Shown here: positions 1 through 13,199 of the stretch, one piece after another | Layout: each line of letters starts with the position of its first letter | How positions within the stretch are numbered: the first letter of the stretch is position 1 | From: Tillus elongatus | Taxonomy: Eukaryota > Arthropoda > Insecta > Coleoptera > Cleridae | Assembly: GCA_964006375.1 (NCBI GenBank) | Contig: OZ023266.1 | Location: 62,556,946-62,620,945 of the forward strand | Reading direction: 5' to 3' | Length of the DNA: 64,000 nucleotides | Program-made: the position numbers and the translations under genes | The notes under the pieces: generated by a model | What the model saw: the letters and a program-made list of their open reading frames with translations, nothing else | Told to the model about the DNA's origin: nothing | The model's database searches: none

Positions 1-119
1 CTTGTCTTCTGGGTTACCTAGCAATTTTTAAAGAATATTTTTCTCGAAAATGTTAGTTGCAAATTGGCTTTTTTTTTAAATGCTATTTAGACGCCTCGTG
101 ATTCGAGGTTGGTAAGCAA

Positions 120-560
120 ACAAAGTTTTTTCCACTTTCTCTCTTCTAAGAGTGGTTGATTCCGCTACCATTTTCTTTGTTTTCTATTTGTTACTTAATT
201 TCTCCACTAGGCAAACAGTGTATCCGCTATATTCGGCGACGTTCTTAATATACTTTAATTCTTTGATACATATACTTTTACTTAAAGGAAAATTAATTAA
301 CCGGTTAACTAAAATAATCATTCTGGCAATTTTTTGTGCGCACGTATGATGTGAGCCATTCGGAATGTAGCTTTGTGGTGGTTTCACTTTGTGGAAATCG
401 AATTTTAAAGTGTCTTTATTTTGGTTAACTGGTACATCTAGAAAGGCTAATTTATTTTAAAAAACAATTCTTGGGTAAATTCTACAGAATCAAATTTATA
501 GTGTAATTTGGCAATAAAATCTTCTATTCCATGCGACGATTTATGAATGGATTAAAAATA
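120..560 (-). pseudogene. Penelope-like element fragment (RT C-terminal part)
   Basis: On the minus strand, broken frames encode the region just after the reverse transcriptase palm of a Penelope-like retroelement: a stretch resembling FLDVPV, then YIPNGSHHTCAQKIA, then the thumb-like NRLINFPLS followed by KELKYIKNVA. The same order of motifs is seen in the fragments near 13.7 kb and 14.3 kb. There are several stops and no catalytic YxDD block, so this is a truncated dead copy. PLEs normally carry a GIY-YIG endonuclease after this region. It is not seen here and would lie beyond the left edge on this strand. Assignment rests on remembered family motifs. Confidence 0.6.
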
Positions 561-956
561 GAAGACCCAGTTATGTGTGTAAAATTATATTCCTGACCTT
601 AAAGTATATTTAACTCTGAACTTAAAACAGCATAAATTTCCCTCTTCATAAATATCTGAATCGCAATTATGTCGAAACAAAAAGCATAAAGAGGTAGTTT
701 AAATATTCCAGAAATTCTTGCAACTGTGTGCTTTGCATTCAAAGTTATTCACTCATCTGAGCAAATATTAACTTATGACTGAAGCAGCATTTTACTGAAA
801 TATATTATATTTATTCACAAAGACCAAATAAAAACAAGCCTGGGTTAAATCTTACAATGAATAATTATCAAAATGTAACTATTATCGTTTCCGTAAATTA
901 TGAATGATATAAAAAATAAGGGCATTGCCTTGTACAAGCAGGGCGACCCAACATCT

Positions 957-2185
<1,229 letters not shown>

Positions 2186-2223
2186 TCCATCGAAACATAA
2201 TGCATGTTTGTAAGTTAAGAAAT

Positions 2224-2531
2224 TCTGCGTGCGTTATGGTTGCGAATTTTAATTAAATGCTTCATATTTGAAAAGCTCAATTTGCTATTAACCTATAAGG
2301 TTGACCAAGAAACGGATTTTTTCGGTTACACTTTAAGTTTACTTTTAGAAATTTCTGTACGTTTTCAAACAATCAAGTTATCTTGATGAAACATGGCACA
2401 TTGTTTTTACTATATATGTTATACTGGTAATCAAATTTGATGCGTGCTTTCTGAAAAAAAAACACACACATATTTGCTATTAAAAACATTTTAATGAAAA
2501 TGCACTACCATAACGCACTTGCTGCGTCCCG
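2224..2531 (+). repeat. Family B MITE-like module, copy 1
   Basis: About 310 bp flanked by inverted termini related to CGCAGCAAGTGCGTTATGG and CCATAACGCACTTGCTGCG. The left terminus here has lost part of the motif. Better copies lie at 29962-30270, 35378-35816 and 47150-47424. There is no coding capacity. Each terminus can itself form an ACGCA/TGCGT hairpin. Confidence 0.6.
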
Positions 2532-2639
2532 AACTTTTAAAATTATAGAGACGTCGTTATAGTAACTACCTTCTCCAACGTACTGGAGCTAGCCATGTTG
2601 GAGAGACTGACCTCTTTTTTGTATAAGTTTGAAAAATTG

Positions 2640-3290
2640 AATCCTATGGGTTTAGGAAAAATAGTTATGTTATAGATGCAGTCTATAAGTTTAGCGAGAA
2701 CATTCTAGAGTCGGTAGATTCGTTGATCATGGAATCCTGTTGTATTATAAATTGGCGGACTATGGTGTAAGGGGTGTAGCTGGGGCTTGGTTAGAGTCTA
2801 TCTCTCTAGCAAAAGTCAATTTTTCGAGGTGTCAATTTCAGTCAAGTTCGGAGTCCCGCAGGGTTCTATATTAGGCCCTGTGTTGTTTAACATTTACGTA
2901 AATGATCTGGCTGAGTTACCGAACGTCGTTATGTATGCCGCGGATACCACCATTTTCTTTATAGCTAATCCAGACGCAGTTGAGACCCAGTCCACTACTG
3001 CTTTGAATAGTCTGTCACGCTGGTGTTTGGAGAGCAGACTGTTAATATTGACAAGACAGGCTACGTAAGATTTCATGCTGGCTTGGAGGATCTGGCCTGC
3101 TCTTGGTTTTGAGTATGGGACGCGAAACATTGCATCCCCTTGCTACCCTAAAATTTCTTGGCATTTATTTGCAGAGCAGCCTTCGTTGGGACATTCACTG
3201 TGGTTGGGTGACGAGTGCTCTTCGTTCCGCGTTTCACGTGATTTCTTATTTACGATCGATCGTGAGCTTTGAAGAGATAAAAATATATAT
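2640..3290 (+). pseudogene. LINE reverse transcriptase fragment
   Basis: Plus-strand reading gives the RT palm of a non-LTR retrotransposon: GVPQGSILGPVLFNIYVNDL followed by MYAADTT, a mutated form of the catalytic YADD box, then a region resembling the thumb start (NSLSRWCLESRLL). Upstream, frames around 2640-2780 give weak matches to the preceding fingers region. The catalytic change and the frame breaks show it is inactive. Neither the endonuclease nor the 3' tail is seen. The left mariner TIR at 3443 begins about 150 bp downstream. Confidence 0.75.
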
Positions 3291-3442
3291 TATTGGAGTG
3301 ATCTTTTGGAGTTAGTCGCCGATACTAGCGGACGTTTTCATTATTCAGAAAAAATAGTTGGGCGCATGCTTTTTGCATCGCGTTTAATTTCTTGTAGGAT
3401 TATCTTCAGGGAGTTTCGCATTATGACACTGCATTGTATATA

Positions 3443-6400
3443 CTGGGTGGTCCATTTCGCTGGAAACGCTCATTTTTGCCCATTAATATCAGTTTTATGA
3501 AAATGTGTGTTGAACAAAATTTGTTAACACCAAATCACAGCACTCCCTGAAAATATTTTCCACTGTTCAAGGTGATCACTTTTCCCGTGGCAGACTGAAC
3601 ATGCATTTTTTTAATTGGAACGCCCGGTAGATTTTTTATTTTTCAAACTCGTCTCGACAAATGCTACAAAGTGATGTAGCATATGATGGCTCTAACTTGT
3701 CAAATTTTCGCGATATTCAGTTTTTTGTGTAAAAATTGTGGTGTTTTGAGTGGACTGTGGATGAGTTATTTAGAGCTGCCAACAAAGTTTGTTTAGTGGA
3801 AAGTGAAATACCTCGGACGGACTTTCTAGTGCAGTCAACAGAAAACGCACTTGCCTTAACAGTAGACAGTGTGATCACGTTTTGAAACAAAAATTCCAAA
3901 ATTTTAAATGGCACCCCCTTTTTCTATTTCACAATTGGATCAACAATTAAATAACAATTTTTTTATTGGGCACACATGGCACAGTAAGCTCATAGTTTTC
4001 GAGATATTGCGATTTAAACTTGTAAAATACAGATTTTGTATGTTATACTTACATTAAAAATTATTCAGTCATTACTGAAACGCTAAATTAAGATAATATC
4101 TCTATTAATTTAACGCAAGATATAAAGTAGATATGTATAATATCAGTATCGTTATGCATTATTTTTGATGGGTAGCTTCTTATTATTGCCTTTTTTTGAA
4201 AGACCGTATTGACGTATTAGCACTTAAAGAGGTGTCGCTGTTATATGTCGTTTGTTTTCGTTTTACTAAATAAAAATTTTCAAACAAATATCAACCCTAC
4301 TTTTGATGTTCATAAAGAAATCCGTGACATTGATTGTGCTGTTTCCTCTTTTTTTTAACTCATTATAGTGCTTTTTTAGAGGAAGGCTAAATAAGAACTG
4401 TAATTGGTTAATCTGTCGCTTATTCCTGAGAACCCGAAATAAGGGCTTACTAAAAAATGTAATACAGTGTTCTATTATGCGATCAACCTTTATTAACATT
4501 AGTATGTAAAAACAGTAACCACAATAACGAAAATAGTGAAATAATAAAAATAACGAAAATAACTTATAAACTTTCGAACTTATTCAGACACCTGAAAACA
4601 AAATCATCAACAAAAGGTATTATCATACAAGATGTTCAGAATTCGATCTGGTTTGTTGCCCACATAATACAAGGCGCTGTCTTAGTGAATCTTGTACATG
4701 TGAAAGTGTGTTCGCTGAAACATTCGAAAACGCTTCCCGCACACGCTGTTGCATATCGTCTTTGGTACTAGAGGCTGCCTTGTACACAACTCCTTTAATA
4801 TGTCCCCAAAAAAAAATGTTGGGGATTCAGGTCCGGAGATCGAGGCGGCAATGGAGTTCCTGAAACTCGCCCGATCCATTTTTCACCAAACGAACTGTTC
4901 AAAAATATTTTCATTTGTCTAGTTGAGTGTGAGGGAGCACCGTCGTGCTGCAGCCACATTTGGCATCTGACAATTCTTTTACAGAAAGTGCCATCCTTTA
5001 AAAGAATTGGAAGGTCTTGTCGAAGAAAATTTAAATAACGATCCTCAGTTAGAGTACCCTCAAAGAAATAGGGGCTAATTAAATGTAATCCTAATATTCA
5101 TCCCCACACGTTCAGGGACTACCGGTGTTGTTGGTCAAAACTTCTGGTGAAGTGCGGGTTCGTATCAGAGTAATAGTGTAGATTACGCCGATTTAGTAAT
5201 CCAACGTTGGAAAATGTAACCTCGTCGGTAAAAAGGATTTTAGATAGGAAGTCTGGTTCTGTATTAAACTTCTGTATTGTCCAGTTACAAAAATTTAGGC
5301 GGTGTAGATAATCGCTGGCTGTTAATGTTTGAACTTTCTGGAGGCGGTAATCATGATATTTGTATTGGGTCAAGCATCGCTGCACAGATGACCTACTCAT
5401 ATTTAAGTAGTCTGCAACAATTCTTTGGCTTGTGTGTGGATCATCTATCACCGCTGTCAGTACATTTATGCAATTGTTTTCGCTAAGAATATGTCTTCTC
5501 CTTTGTGGTGACCGATAGCTTACATTACCGCACACATCAAAGCGCATTTTCAAACGTCGTTGCGCTTTTATTTGGGGTTGTAGCCTATTTGGGTGTTTCT
5601 GTGCGTACAGTCTTTTAGCCAAAATACAATTGCCGTCACTTTCGGCAATGGAATATAACACATATCTTAACTCATGTTCTGTAGACAGCTCTTTGATATG
5701 CAAAATCAACAAGAGATCACACTATAAACAATGTTTAGCGTTCTGACAGTTCGTTTGTTTGAAATGTCAGCGTTATTGCACCATAGGTAACTTGTGATTT
5801 TGTAAAATAATAATTGCATAAGAATATTAGCGGTAGTGAGTAGCAAGTAGTGGTATATCGGAAATTCATTTGACTTCAGTAAACATGTTATGTTAGAATT
5901 TGTTGCAATTTGTATGTTATATTGTTATTTCAAAGCTCACATGATACTTACGTTATAGCATAATTAACAAATCTGTATTTTTCAAGTTTAAATCGCAATA
6001 TCTCGAAAACTATAAGCTTACCGTCCCATGTGTGTCCAATAAAAAATTTTTGTTATTTAATTGTTGATCGAATTGTGAAATAAAAAAGGCGGTGCCATTT
6101 AAAATTTTGGTTTTTTTTTTTTCAAAAAGTGATGACACTGTCTACTATTAAGGCAAGTGCGTTTTCTGTTGACTGCACTAGAAAGTCCGTCCCAGGTATT
6201 TCACTTTTCACTAAACAAATTTTGTTGGCTGCTCTAAATAACTCATCCACAGTCCACTCAAAACACCACCATTTTTACACAGAAAGCTGAATATCGCAAA
6301 AATTTGACAAGTTAGACCCATTATTTGCCATATCAATTTATAGCATTTGTCGAGACGAATTTGAAAAATGAAAAATATACCGGGCATTCTATTTAAAAAA

Positions 6401-6563
6401 ATGCATTTTCAGTCTGCGCCGGGAAAAATTATCACCCTGTACAGTGGAAAATATTTTTAGGGTGTGCTGTGATTTGGTGTCAACAAATTTTGTTCAACAC
6501 ACATTTTCATAAAACTGATATTAATGGGCAAAAATGAGCGTTTCCAGCAAAATGGACCACCTA

Positions 6564-6564
<1 letters not shown>
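3443..6564 (-). mobile_element. Mariner-like DNA transposon with long terminal inverted repeats
   Basis: Two inverted arms of roughly 600 bp (3443-4050 and 5960-6564) begin with CTGGGTGGTCCATTT and its near complement, each flanked by the dinucleotide TA expected of IS630/Tc1/mariner target duplication. The arms differ by scattered substitutions and small indels, so the copy is old. The interior carries a damaged transposase on the minus strand. The right end abuts a (TA)n array, consistent with insertion into TA repeats. The TIRs are far longer than the 20-30 bp of classical mariners. Confidence 0.8.
4640..5712 (-). pseudogene. Mariner-like transposase, decayed
   Basis: The longest open part (5119-5712, 197 aa) covers the N-terminal helix-turn-helix region and the first catalytic block, read as ILFTDEVTFSNVGLLNRRN. 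Downstream, after frame breaks, come WLQHDGAPSHS (second aspartate), a WIGR block, RSPDLNPQ and then FFFGDILKELC. This matches the order of IS630/Tc1/mariner DDE/D transposases found in insects. The acidic residue expected after the RSPDLNP block appears altered, and several frameshifts separate the parts, so the enzyme is not functional. It lies centrally between the long TIRs of its element. Confidence 0.8.

Positions 6565-6648
<84 letters not shown>
6564..6648. repeat. (TA)n microsatellite between mariner TIR and LINE 3' end
   Basis: About 85 bp of pure TA. Its left side is the mariner terminus and its right side is the 3' tail of the minus-strand LINE. Confidence 0.97.
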
Positions 6649-6649
<1 letters not shown>

Positions 6650-7352
6650 CATTTATTTCATTTATTTGCCAACAACAATTAATACAAATTAATACTCAAT
6701 ATTTACAACAAAAAAGTTAAAGCACATAAGTAACTCATACTTGTGCGTGCTTCGCCTTATAATTAGCTATCCTATCAAAACATACACTACAACAAATCCT
6801 ACATTAGACATCTGATCGTCCTTCAATATTTAAATCTCACCTCTATTCCAGTGTGAATAAATGAGGTATATCCGTCAACAACAATCTCTCAAAGCATTTC
6901 ATCCCTCTAACGTCTCTCTGTTCAAACCCATCCTGTCTTCCACCAAATCTACTCCTGGCACAAGCAGAGGACAACCCTGTCTCCAATCAATACACAGCCA
7001 AAAGCAACCACTCTCGCTTATACACGCATTTATACTTACCCACAGCCATTCACTAGCTCCTGCCCTCGCACACCATCCCATAAGTCGCTTATACACACCT
7101 TTATACTTACTCACAGACACTCACTAGCTCCCGCCTTCGCACATCATCCCATAAGTCACAAGCATACACTCACACATATCCGACATACTCTCACGCTAAC
7201 GCTACGCCCACACTTGCACACCTACGTATGCAGCACTCCTCCATTACTATTCATTCGTAACCACAATTATAAGCTGCTTTACGTACCATGGTTTTTTCAA
7301 AAATGCTGTATTAAGATTTCTAATCTTTCGTAATTTTGCAATATGTATTCTT

Positions 7353-8576
7353 TTATTTTTTCCGAAATTTATAATTCTTTTCTATAGTCTTGAGTTTGGC
7401 TGGAACAAGATTATATAATCTTGGTCCAAGAAAGTCAATAGTTTTCCGTGAAATAGTTTTTTTACATCTTGATGTTAGTACATTTCTATTTGTTACCTGC
7501 CTTGTTAGATATTGATGCTGTGTCTGTTTTTGTAATAAGGCCTCCCCGTGGGTATACTGTACGAGCGCAAAAATATACAACCCTTTAATATTCATAACAC
7601 CCGTATTTGAGTTGTATAATAATTTTGTGGGATAATCAACTGCTTTGTTTAACATAGTTCTTAATATGAAATTCTGTGTTATGCAAAGCAGTTTCAATGT
7701 CGATTTATAAGCCAATCCCCAACAGGATATTCCGTATCGTAATATGGACGCTACCAGACCATCATAAACGTCAAGCAAAGTATTTAGAGACATTATCTCT
7801 CGCAGAACATAGAAAACATAGATAAGTTTACGTAGCCTATTATTCAGATATTCTATGTGCGTTTGCCATTTTAAGTTCTTATCTACCATAATACCGAGGT
7901 ACTTTAGACTATCTACACTGTTGATAGGTTCAGTGTGTCCAGGGATAACTATATCTGGCATTGTTTCAAGTCCATCGGATGTTGGCGAGAACGCAATATA
8001 CTTTGTTTTCTTGACATTAAGATACAAACTGTCATGGTTCAGCCTACGGTTGAGTTCCCCAATCAGTAACGTCGCACTTCGGATTGTCTCGGGCCAGTTA
8101 ATCCCATCACAGAGCAAAACTGTATCGTCTGCGTATGAAATCAAGGATACATTATCGCCGTCAAAAGCTGCCAGAGCATCATTGATATATATCAAGAACA
8201 AAACTGGACCCAAAATTGTTCCTTGTGGGACTCCTCTTTTTATTGTCAATGGTTCGCTTGTGTTGCTATCTAAGCTCACAACTTGTTGCCTGTTTTTCAA
8301 ATAGTTTTCAAACAAACTCAACGCAACTCCTCTAAAACCAATGTTTTCTAACTTATTCAAAAGGGTTTCATGAGAGACCGTATCAAAAGCTTTCTGAAGA
8401 TCAAGAAAGACTCCGATGACTTTCCTATTGTTTTCAAAATTGCCCACAATAGTTGTCTTCAGTTTATGAAGAGCATTTTCTGTGGATAAACCTGTTCTAA
8501 AACCATACTGGTTGTGGGAGAGAATACTATATTTGTCAAGAAAGCTAATCACTCTTTTTTTTAAGACACTTTTCAA
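7353..8576 (-). pseudogene. LINE ORF2, C-terminal part: reverse transcriptase
   Basis: 407 aa encoding the RT palm and thumb of a non-LTR retrotransposon: LSHNQYGFRTGLSTENAL, DLQKAFDTVSHETLL, GVPQGTILGPVLFLIYIND, the catalytic YADDTVLL, then SLKYLGIMVDKNLKWQTH. The C-terminal tail (FLGPRLYNLVPAKLK) is typical of CR1/L2-like LINEs, which lack RNase H. The part overlaps the upstream reading frame (8545-10284) by 32 bases and continues it after a one-base shift in an A-run, so the two together make one ORF2 of roughly 960 residues. All RT catalytic residues visible are intact. Confidence 0.88.
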
Positions 8577-10284
8577 AAATCTTTGCGAACGTATTTATTA
8601 GACTAATGGGTCTATAGTTTTCCATTAGCAGTTGGTCACCTGTTTTATGTATTGGCATAACAACACCTTTTTTAAATTGCAGTGGGATTTTTCCTGTCTC
8701 AAATATTTTGTTTATTATAATCACCAATGCCCCTACCACAAACTGGTGTGCTATTTTAACGTAGTAAGATGTTATGCCATCCTCTCCAGGTGCAGAATTA
8801 TTTTTTAAGGAGTTAATAACTTCTATGACTTCATTGTTTGTAACCGGGTTTAAATAAAAAGTGTTTGAAGAAACATTGTCTCTTCTATAGCTTTTACCAC
8901 TGTAATTCTTGTTTCCTGCCCCGTCCTGCCCTTGCCCGAAACCAATAAAAAATTCGTTAAAGGCGTTAGCAGTCTGTGAACCGATTTTAGTGGTCGAACC
9001 ATTCGCTAATTTTACTGAGGTAATTCTCTGTACCTCCTTCTTTCGCCTGTTTGTTATTTCATTAATCGTATTCCAAACCTTGCTTTTATTTTTTTCTGAC
9101 AATCTGATTCGGTTTCTATAGTAGTTGTTCTTTGTCTCCCTAATCAGGTTTGTTAACTTATTCTTATAGACTTTATAGTGAGTTTCTAAAGCCTGGTTAT
9201 TTTTATCTTTAAGCCACTTTAATCTCAATTTGTCTCTCACTCTAAGCGAGGTGATTAACGCATGTGTTATCCAAGGTTGCTTATTTCTTTTAACGATGGT
9301 GGTAATATTTGTCGCTCCGTTAATAGCGCCAGTAAATATATCCGTCAGGTGGTCAGTCATTACCTGTACATCCTCCATGTCCCGGAAAACACTCCAGTCT
9401 TCTGATTCTAAGTGCTGAAAAAATTTTTCCCTGTCCACAACTTTTTTTGTGTGAACTTCAGCAGACTTCAGGGTACCATTTGCATTATTTTGGACCATAA
9501 AATCCACAAAGCAGCTGTAGTGATCCGTGACACTGGTCTGCAGGACACAAGGCCTGACCGATATTTCAGACTCCCTGTATTGCTTTGCAATACTCTTGCC
9601 CAGCCTAACAAACATATGATCTATACATGTCTCAGAATCCTTGGCTACTTTAGTAGGCAAATTTATTTGCGACACATATCCATACTTCTCAAAGATATTT
9701 ATGTACTTAATATTAGTAGGGGTTTTCAAGTTTAATATGTCAATATTAATATCGCCAGCTATTATGTCAATGTCAAAATTTCTTTTCTTGTCCAAGTATG
9801 CACTCAAATTATCTAGGAAAATGTCTGCGCCTGATGATGGTGACCTATACATACCGATAATACTAATAGACTTTTGATGGAATTTTACAACTGAGCTAAC
9901 ACATGTAACTTCACCAAACTTTACTTTACTCATTTCTGCGTTGTAGCAACTCTTTACGTACATAATAACGCCATCATTTTGATTGCATTTACCCTCACTA
10001 TAAATCACATCAAAACCCTCAATCATAAAAACATTCATATCAGATACAGACCATGTCTCACTCAAAATTATACAGTCAAATTTATTTTTTGGACATCCCT
10101 TTAACAGAACTAAAAACTCATCAAAATGTTTTCTTATACTCCTCACGTTCATGTGCATTACTGAGAAACCCAATCCATTAGCAGTAGTACTTTCGTTACC
10201 AAAACTTTCCAAAGTCACATATCTTGTTTGTTCATTAAATTCGCATGCATTCAAAACATCCAAAAATTCATCAACCTCATTCAT
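8545..10284 (-). pseudogene. LINE ORF2, N-terminal part: apurinic-type endonuclease and RT fingers
   Basis: 579 aa. The N-terminal 250 residues form an exonuclease-endonuclease-phosphatase domain: HMNVRSIRKHFDEF, ILSETWS (catalytic Glu), YRSPSSG, AGDINIDIL (Asp-Asn pair), CIDHMFV and TDHYSCFVDF (catalytic Asp-His). A basic linker follows, then the RT N-terminal blocks NNSAPGEDGI, PIHKTGD and NYRPISLINTFAKIFEKCL. The frame then runs into an eight-A run (plus-strand T-run near 8553-8562) and terminates at KKKSD, whereas the RT continues in the next frame if one A is removed. This is a single insertion or a sequencing error at a homopolymer. The endonuclease would nick the target DNA in target-primed reverse transcription. 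Confidence 0.88.
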
Positions 10285-10875
10285 ATCTTATTTATTTATT
10301 TATATTTGCGGTATAGGTGTTCCAAAAGATATAAGACAGTAAGAAACCCGAAAAATATACCAATATTCGTAGCCACCAACAGACGATCAGATATCCTCAC
10401 AGTCAACATTAACAAAAATAATCTGTTATAATAATTAACCGAAATATTATAAAAACTGAATAAAACAATCCTGTATATTAGTTTAAGTCGATGGCTTTGA
10501 GTGACCAAAAGCTTATTAACAAACCAAAACAAGTTACTTCTGTATTATAATATATCTCCCTTTTAGTTATCTAGAACGAAATAAACAAGTATTATTTTCC
10601 CTAATAGTATATTTCAAAATGTTATCCTCTTTTTATTCTCAGATAAGATATCAAAGGCGGTGATAATTATTCCAATAATTTCAACCCACCTATAGTGGTA
10701 ATATATATCTTGATATTTACTTACAATTATAGCTCTACCCAACAAATAAACCTATACGATATATCACAATAACTTTCTTAAAATTAGCACCACTCAAAAA
10801 CAAAAGAAATGTATACAATATCCCCAACTTACTTGCGTTCTAAAAATCACCTTTTTCTGTGCTAACGTTCCAACA

Positions 10876-11541
10876 TCACTGACATATATTCTGCAAATCC
10901 AAAACCGTTTTTATCTTAATTTTTTTGCCATCCATCTTTGTGTATATATTTCCCTTCCATATCCATACATTTTTTTTTCCAATTTTTTCTTTGGCTTCCT
11001 GGAAGAGTCCTAACCTTCTCTTTGTTAATTCCTCTGTAATATATACCTTTGTATTCCTAAGTAGGCCCTTTTTTATCATCAGATCATTAAACTTCTTTTC
11101 ATTGGCAAACTTTACAACAATCTGCCTTGGTTTGTTGCCTACTCTGTTTTTTCCTATCCTGTAACACTTGGTGAAATCATCCTCTTCCATTTGTAGATTT
11201 AATTTTTCTTTAAAAAACGTCTTCATTTTATCGTTTGTATCTTCGTTATCGACTTCTTCCAGACCTTGTATTCTGACTGTATTAGCACATAGCAGCCTTT
11301 GTTCTAGTTCATCAACTTTGTCTTTAAGTTCTTCGTTTTCTTGTTTCAAACCCGTAACCTGACTCTCAGTTCTGCTTTGTTTATTAATTATCTCATCCAA
11401 CTTGGACTCTAGACTATCCAACATAATTGTCGCCATTTTCTTAACAAGTTTGTCCAACGTATTTGCATCTTGTAAACACCTGGTTACTTCTCTTGAAACA
11501 ATGTTACCTAGTTCTTCTTCCTGTGCTCTGGTGAGACCCAT
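10876..11541 (-). CDS. LINE ORF1 protein (coiled coil, RRM-like nucleic acid binding)
   Basis: 221 aa, intact from MGLTRAQEEELG to the stop. Residues about 50-85 form a heptad-like coiled coil (SRTESQVTGLKQENEELKDK), followed by an RRM-like segment starting NTVRIQGLEEV, with FKEKLNLQMEEDDFTKCYR, RIGKNRVGNKPRQIVVKF and a basic C-terminus with ITEELTKRRLGLFQ. This is the layout of the ORF1 nucleic-acid chaperone in many insect LINEs. It lies upstream of ORF2 on the same strand and ends about 590 bp before it. It would package the LINE RNA with ORF2. Confidence 0.82.
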   Translation of the reverse strand: MGLTRAQEEELGNIVSREVTRCLQDANTLDKLVKKMATIMLDSLESKLDEIINKQSRTESQVTGLKQENEELKDKVDELEQRLLCANTVRIQGLEEVDNEDTNDKMKTFFKEKLNLQMEEDDFTKCYRIGKNRVGNKPRQIVVKFANEKKFNDLMIKKGLLRNTKVYITEELTKRRLGLFQEAKEKIGKKNVWIWKGNIYTKMDGKKIKIKTVLDLQNICQ

Positions 11542-11789
11542 TTTATTAGTATGGTAGAACTATAAATTTTCTAGTGAATCTCCTGTATTGCAGTTTGAAG
11601 TTTTGTTTCAAAGATTTCTTGTTAACTAGATCTCTTTAAGGCGTGTAAACACTTGTGCACCTAGATAACTGGCCGACAATATTTTCAGCCACGAACTTTC
11701 AATTTTTATCGGGATTTAACTCACTTTTATTCACTACAATCTGTTGGAGCGAAACACAAATCGACTTACTCGTTGCAGCGCATGACCAA

Positions 11790-11793
<4 letters not shown>

Positions 11794-11874
<81 letters not shown>
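11794..11874. repeat. (TA)n microsatellite at LINE 5' side
   Basis: About 81 bp of TA abutting the 5' boundary of the minus-strand LINE. Confidence 0.97.
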
Positions 11875-11877
<3 letters not shown>

Positions 11878-11879
11878 AA

Positions 11880-12375
11880 AGTTGCTTTGTTCTAATTATA
11901 AACTTAAACCCAGACTAACAATAAATCGTGTTATACACTATTATAGTAGACGCAGTGCTAAATAGTTGTTACCATTACCAAGCTTTGACGTATACAAAAG
12001 ATCTCCATATTAACTATAAATAAAACTGCATAATATGCTACCAGACAAAATAAGAAATATACAATCGTCTAAGCACTCTAGGAAAGCCATTGGTAAATTT
12101 GTGATGGATAATGGTTTTTACTCATTAGAAGAGTTTGTTTGTTTTTGTAAGCTAGTCACTTGTAATTATATACTGTTTTTATGTTGTTCCACGTACCTTA
12201 TGTTTTATGTTATATATTTTCTATTTTCTATGTTATGTTTTTATATTAGAGTTGGTCGTTTGCATAGTTGGCTGTGTATGCATGTGTTTGTACTGTTGTA
12301 ATATTTGTTTTTATATAATTTGACATGTTCTATACTATATATAATAGTCTTCAGATAAATCAAGTTATTATTATT
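11880..12375 (+). pseudogene. LINE 3' fragment (ORF2 C-terminus and 3' UTR)
   Basis: Plus-strand reading gives a short run with RRSAK, LPSFDVYKRSPY and then LPDKIRNIQSSKHSRKAI followed by GFYSLEEFV, the kind of tail found at the end of CR1/L2-type ORF2 proteins. It ends in an ATT-repeat tail (TTATTATTATTATT). Only the last part of the element is present, as expected for 5' truncation in target-primed integration. It is unrelated in sequence to the neighbouring minus-strand LINE tail. Confidence 0.55.
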
Positions 12376-12780
12376 ATTCTAACAAGTCTGGATATAGCAA
12401 GTATGTCATGGTATCTACAAATATGTAAGGCCAGACTAGATACATTATGACCTCACAGAAAAACATACCAATTTCGCTCTTTTTAAAGCTTGACAGTGTT
12501 AATGACAATCATAAAAACAACTTGGCTAGAGGTACACAGCCTTTGTAAAAAATTGTAAGATATATTGGAGGATCACCACCCTGTGCATAACTATAAATTA
12601 TGGTATCTGAACAGCTTTAATATACCCAGGCTGTGTACACCCAACCAAAGGTGTTTAAATTATACATTATTAGAGCTGTTGACAAAACATTGTTCCTTGT
12701 ACGTAAGAGTTGGCGATTTAATAGGTGCATCCAATGATGTGATCTAACTCTGGCTACCACTAGCCAGGTCTGTTTGGATG
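12376..12780. other. Unassigned interval
   Basis: AT-rich sequence with a 60-codon frame (12565-12747) that shows no recognisable domain. I see no gene or clear repeat boundary here. Confidence 0.4.
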
Positions 12781-12814
12781 CTCCTTGAGAAAATTCAAAT
12801 CACAAAAACACATT

Positions 12815-12866
12815 TTAAAGAACCCGACGGTCGTTTTACTAACCACGTTGGCGTCATTAGAGGGTG
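12815..12866 (-). ncRNA. Degenerate hammerhead ribozyme motif (type 1)
   Basis: Minus strand: CTAATGA (consensus CUGANGA), a helix II of GCCAAC...GTTAGT, AAAA in place of GAAA, a stem III ACGACCGT and then cleavage-type UC followed by GGG. A CCC/GGG helix I is possible. Two core positions are mutated, so activity is unlikely. It lies downstream of the PLE endonuclease fragment on the same strand, where PLE terminal repeats are expected. Confidence 0.5.
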
Positions 12867-13100
12867 AAAAATTCTAAATGCTTGACGACTACGTTTGTGT
12901 TTCTATTTCTGGTACCTTTACAAAAGCACATAGAGACAAAAACTTTCACTGATTGCTTACGGGAAATTTTCTCTACCTGAATTTGGTGAACTTCCTTCCA
13001 ACACTCCCTTTCTCGCTATCTTTCGTAAAGTGGTCAACCAATAAATTGTACATACGCGGCGGTGCCGAATTCATAAAACTTTTATTGTTATTATATTTAG

Positions 13101-13101
<1 letters not shown>

Positions 13102-13191
<90 letters not shown>
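13102..13191. repeat. (TA)n microsatellite inside a PLE fragment
   Basis: 90 bp of TA interrupting the minus-strand PLE immediately after the part encoding the GIY-YIG domain tail. Confidence 0.97.
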
Positions 13192-13195
<4 letters not shown>

Positions 13196-13199
13196 CGAA

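Larger units (their letters stand above)
6649..11793 (-). mobile_element. Near-complete non-LTR retrotransposon (CR1/Jockey-like LINE)
   Basis: A minus-strand element with ORF1 (10876-11541), an inter-ORF spacer of about 590 bp and ORF2 (7353-10284). The 3' tail is made of short A-rich repeats (ATAAATGAAATAAATGAAAT) next to a TA array. The 5' side also meets a TA array at 11794, so the element appears to sit inside a microsatellite. The 3' UTR contains sequence rich in ACTCACA/CACTAGC motifs around 7000-7200. Only one frame error is seen in ORF2, so this is one of the youngest elements here. Clade assignment to CR1/L2-like rather than Jockey proper is tentative. Confidence 0.8.

Noticed and set aside
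7855..8304. 149-codon plus-strand frame
   Set aside because: Antisense shadow of the LINE reverse transcriptase, which has all family motifs on the minus strand.
12565..12747. 60-codon frame between LINE and PLE pieces
   Set aside because: No motif, splice signals or composition supporting a gene.
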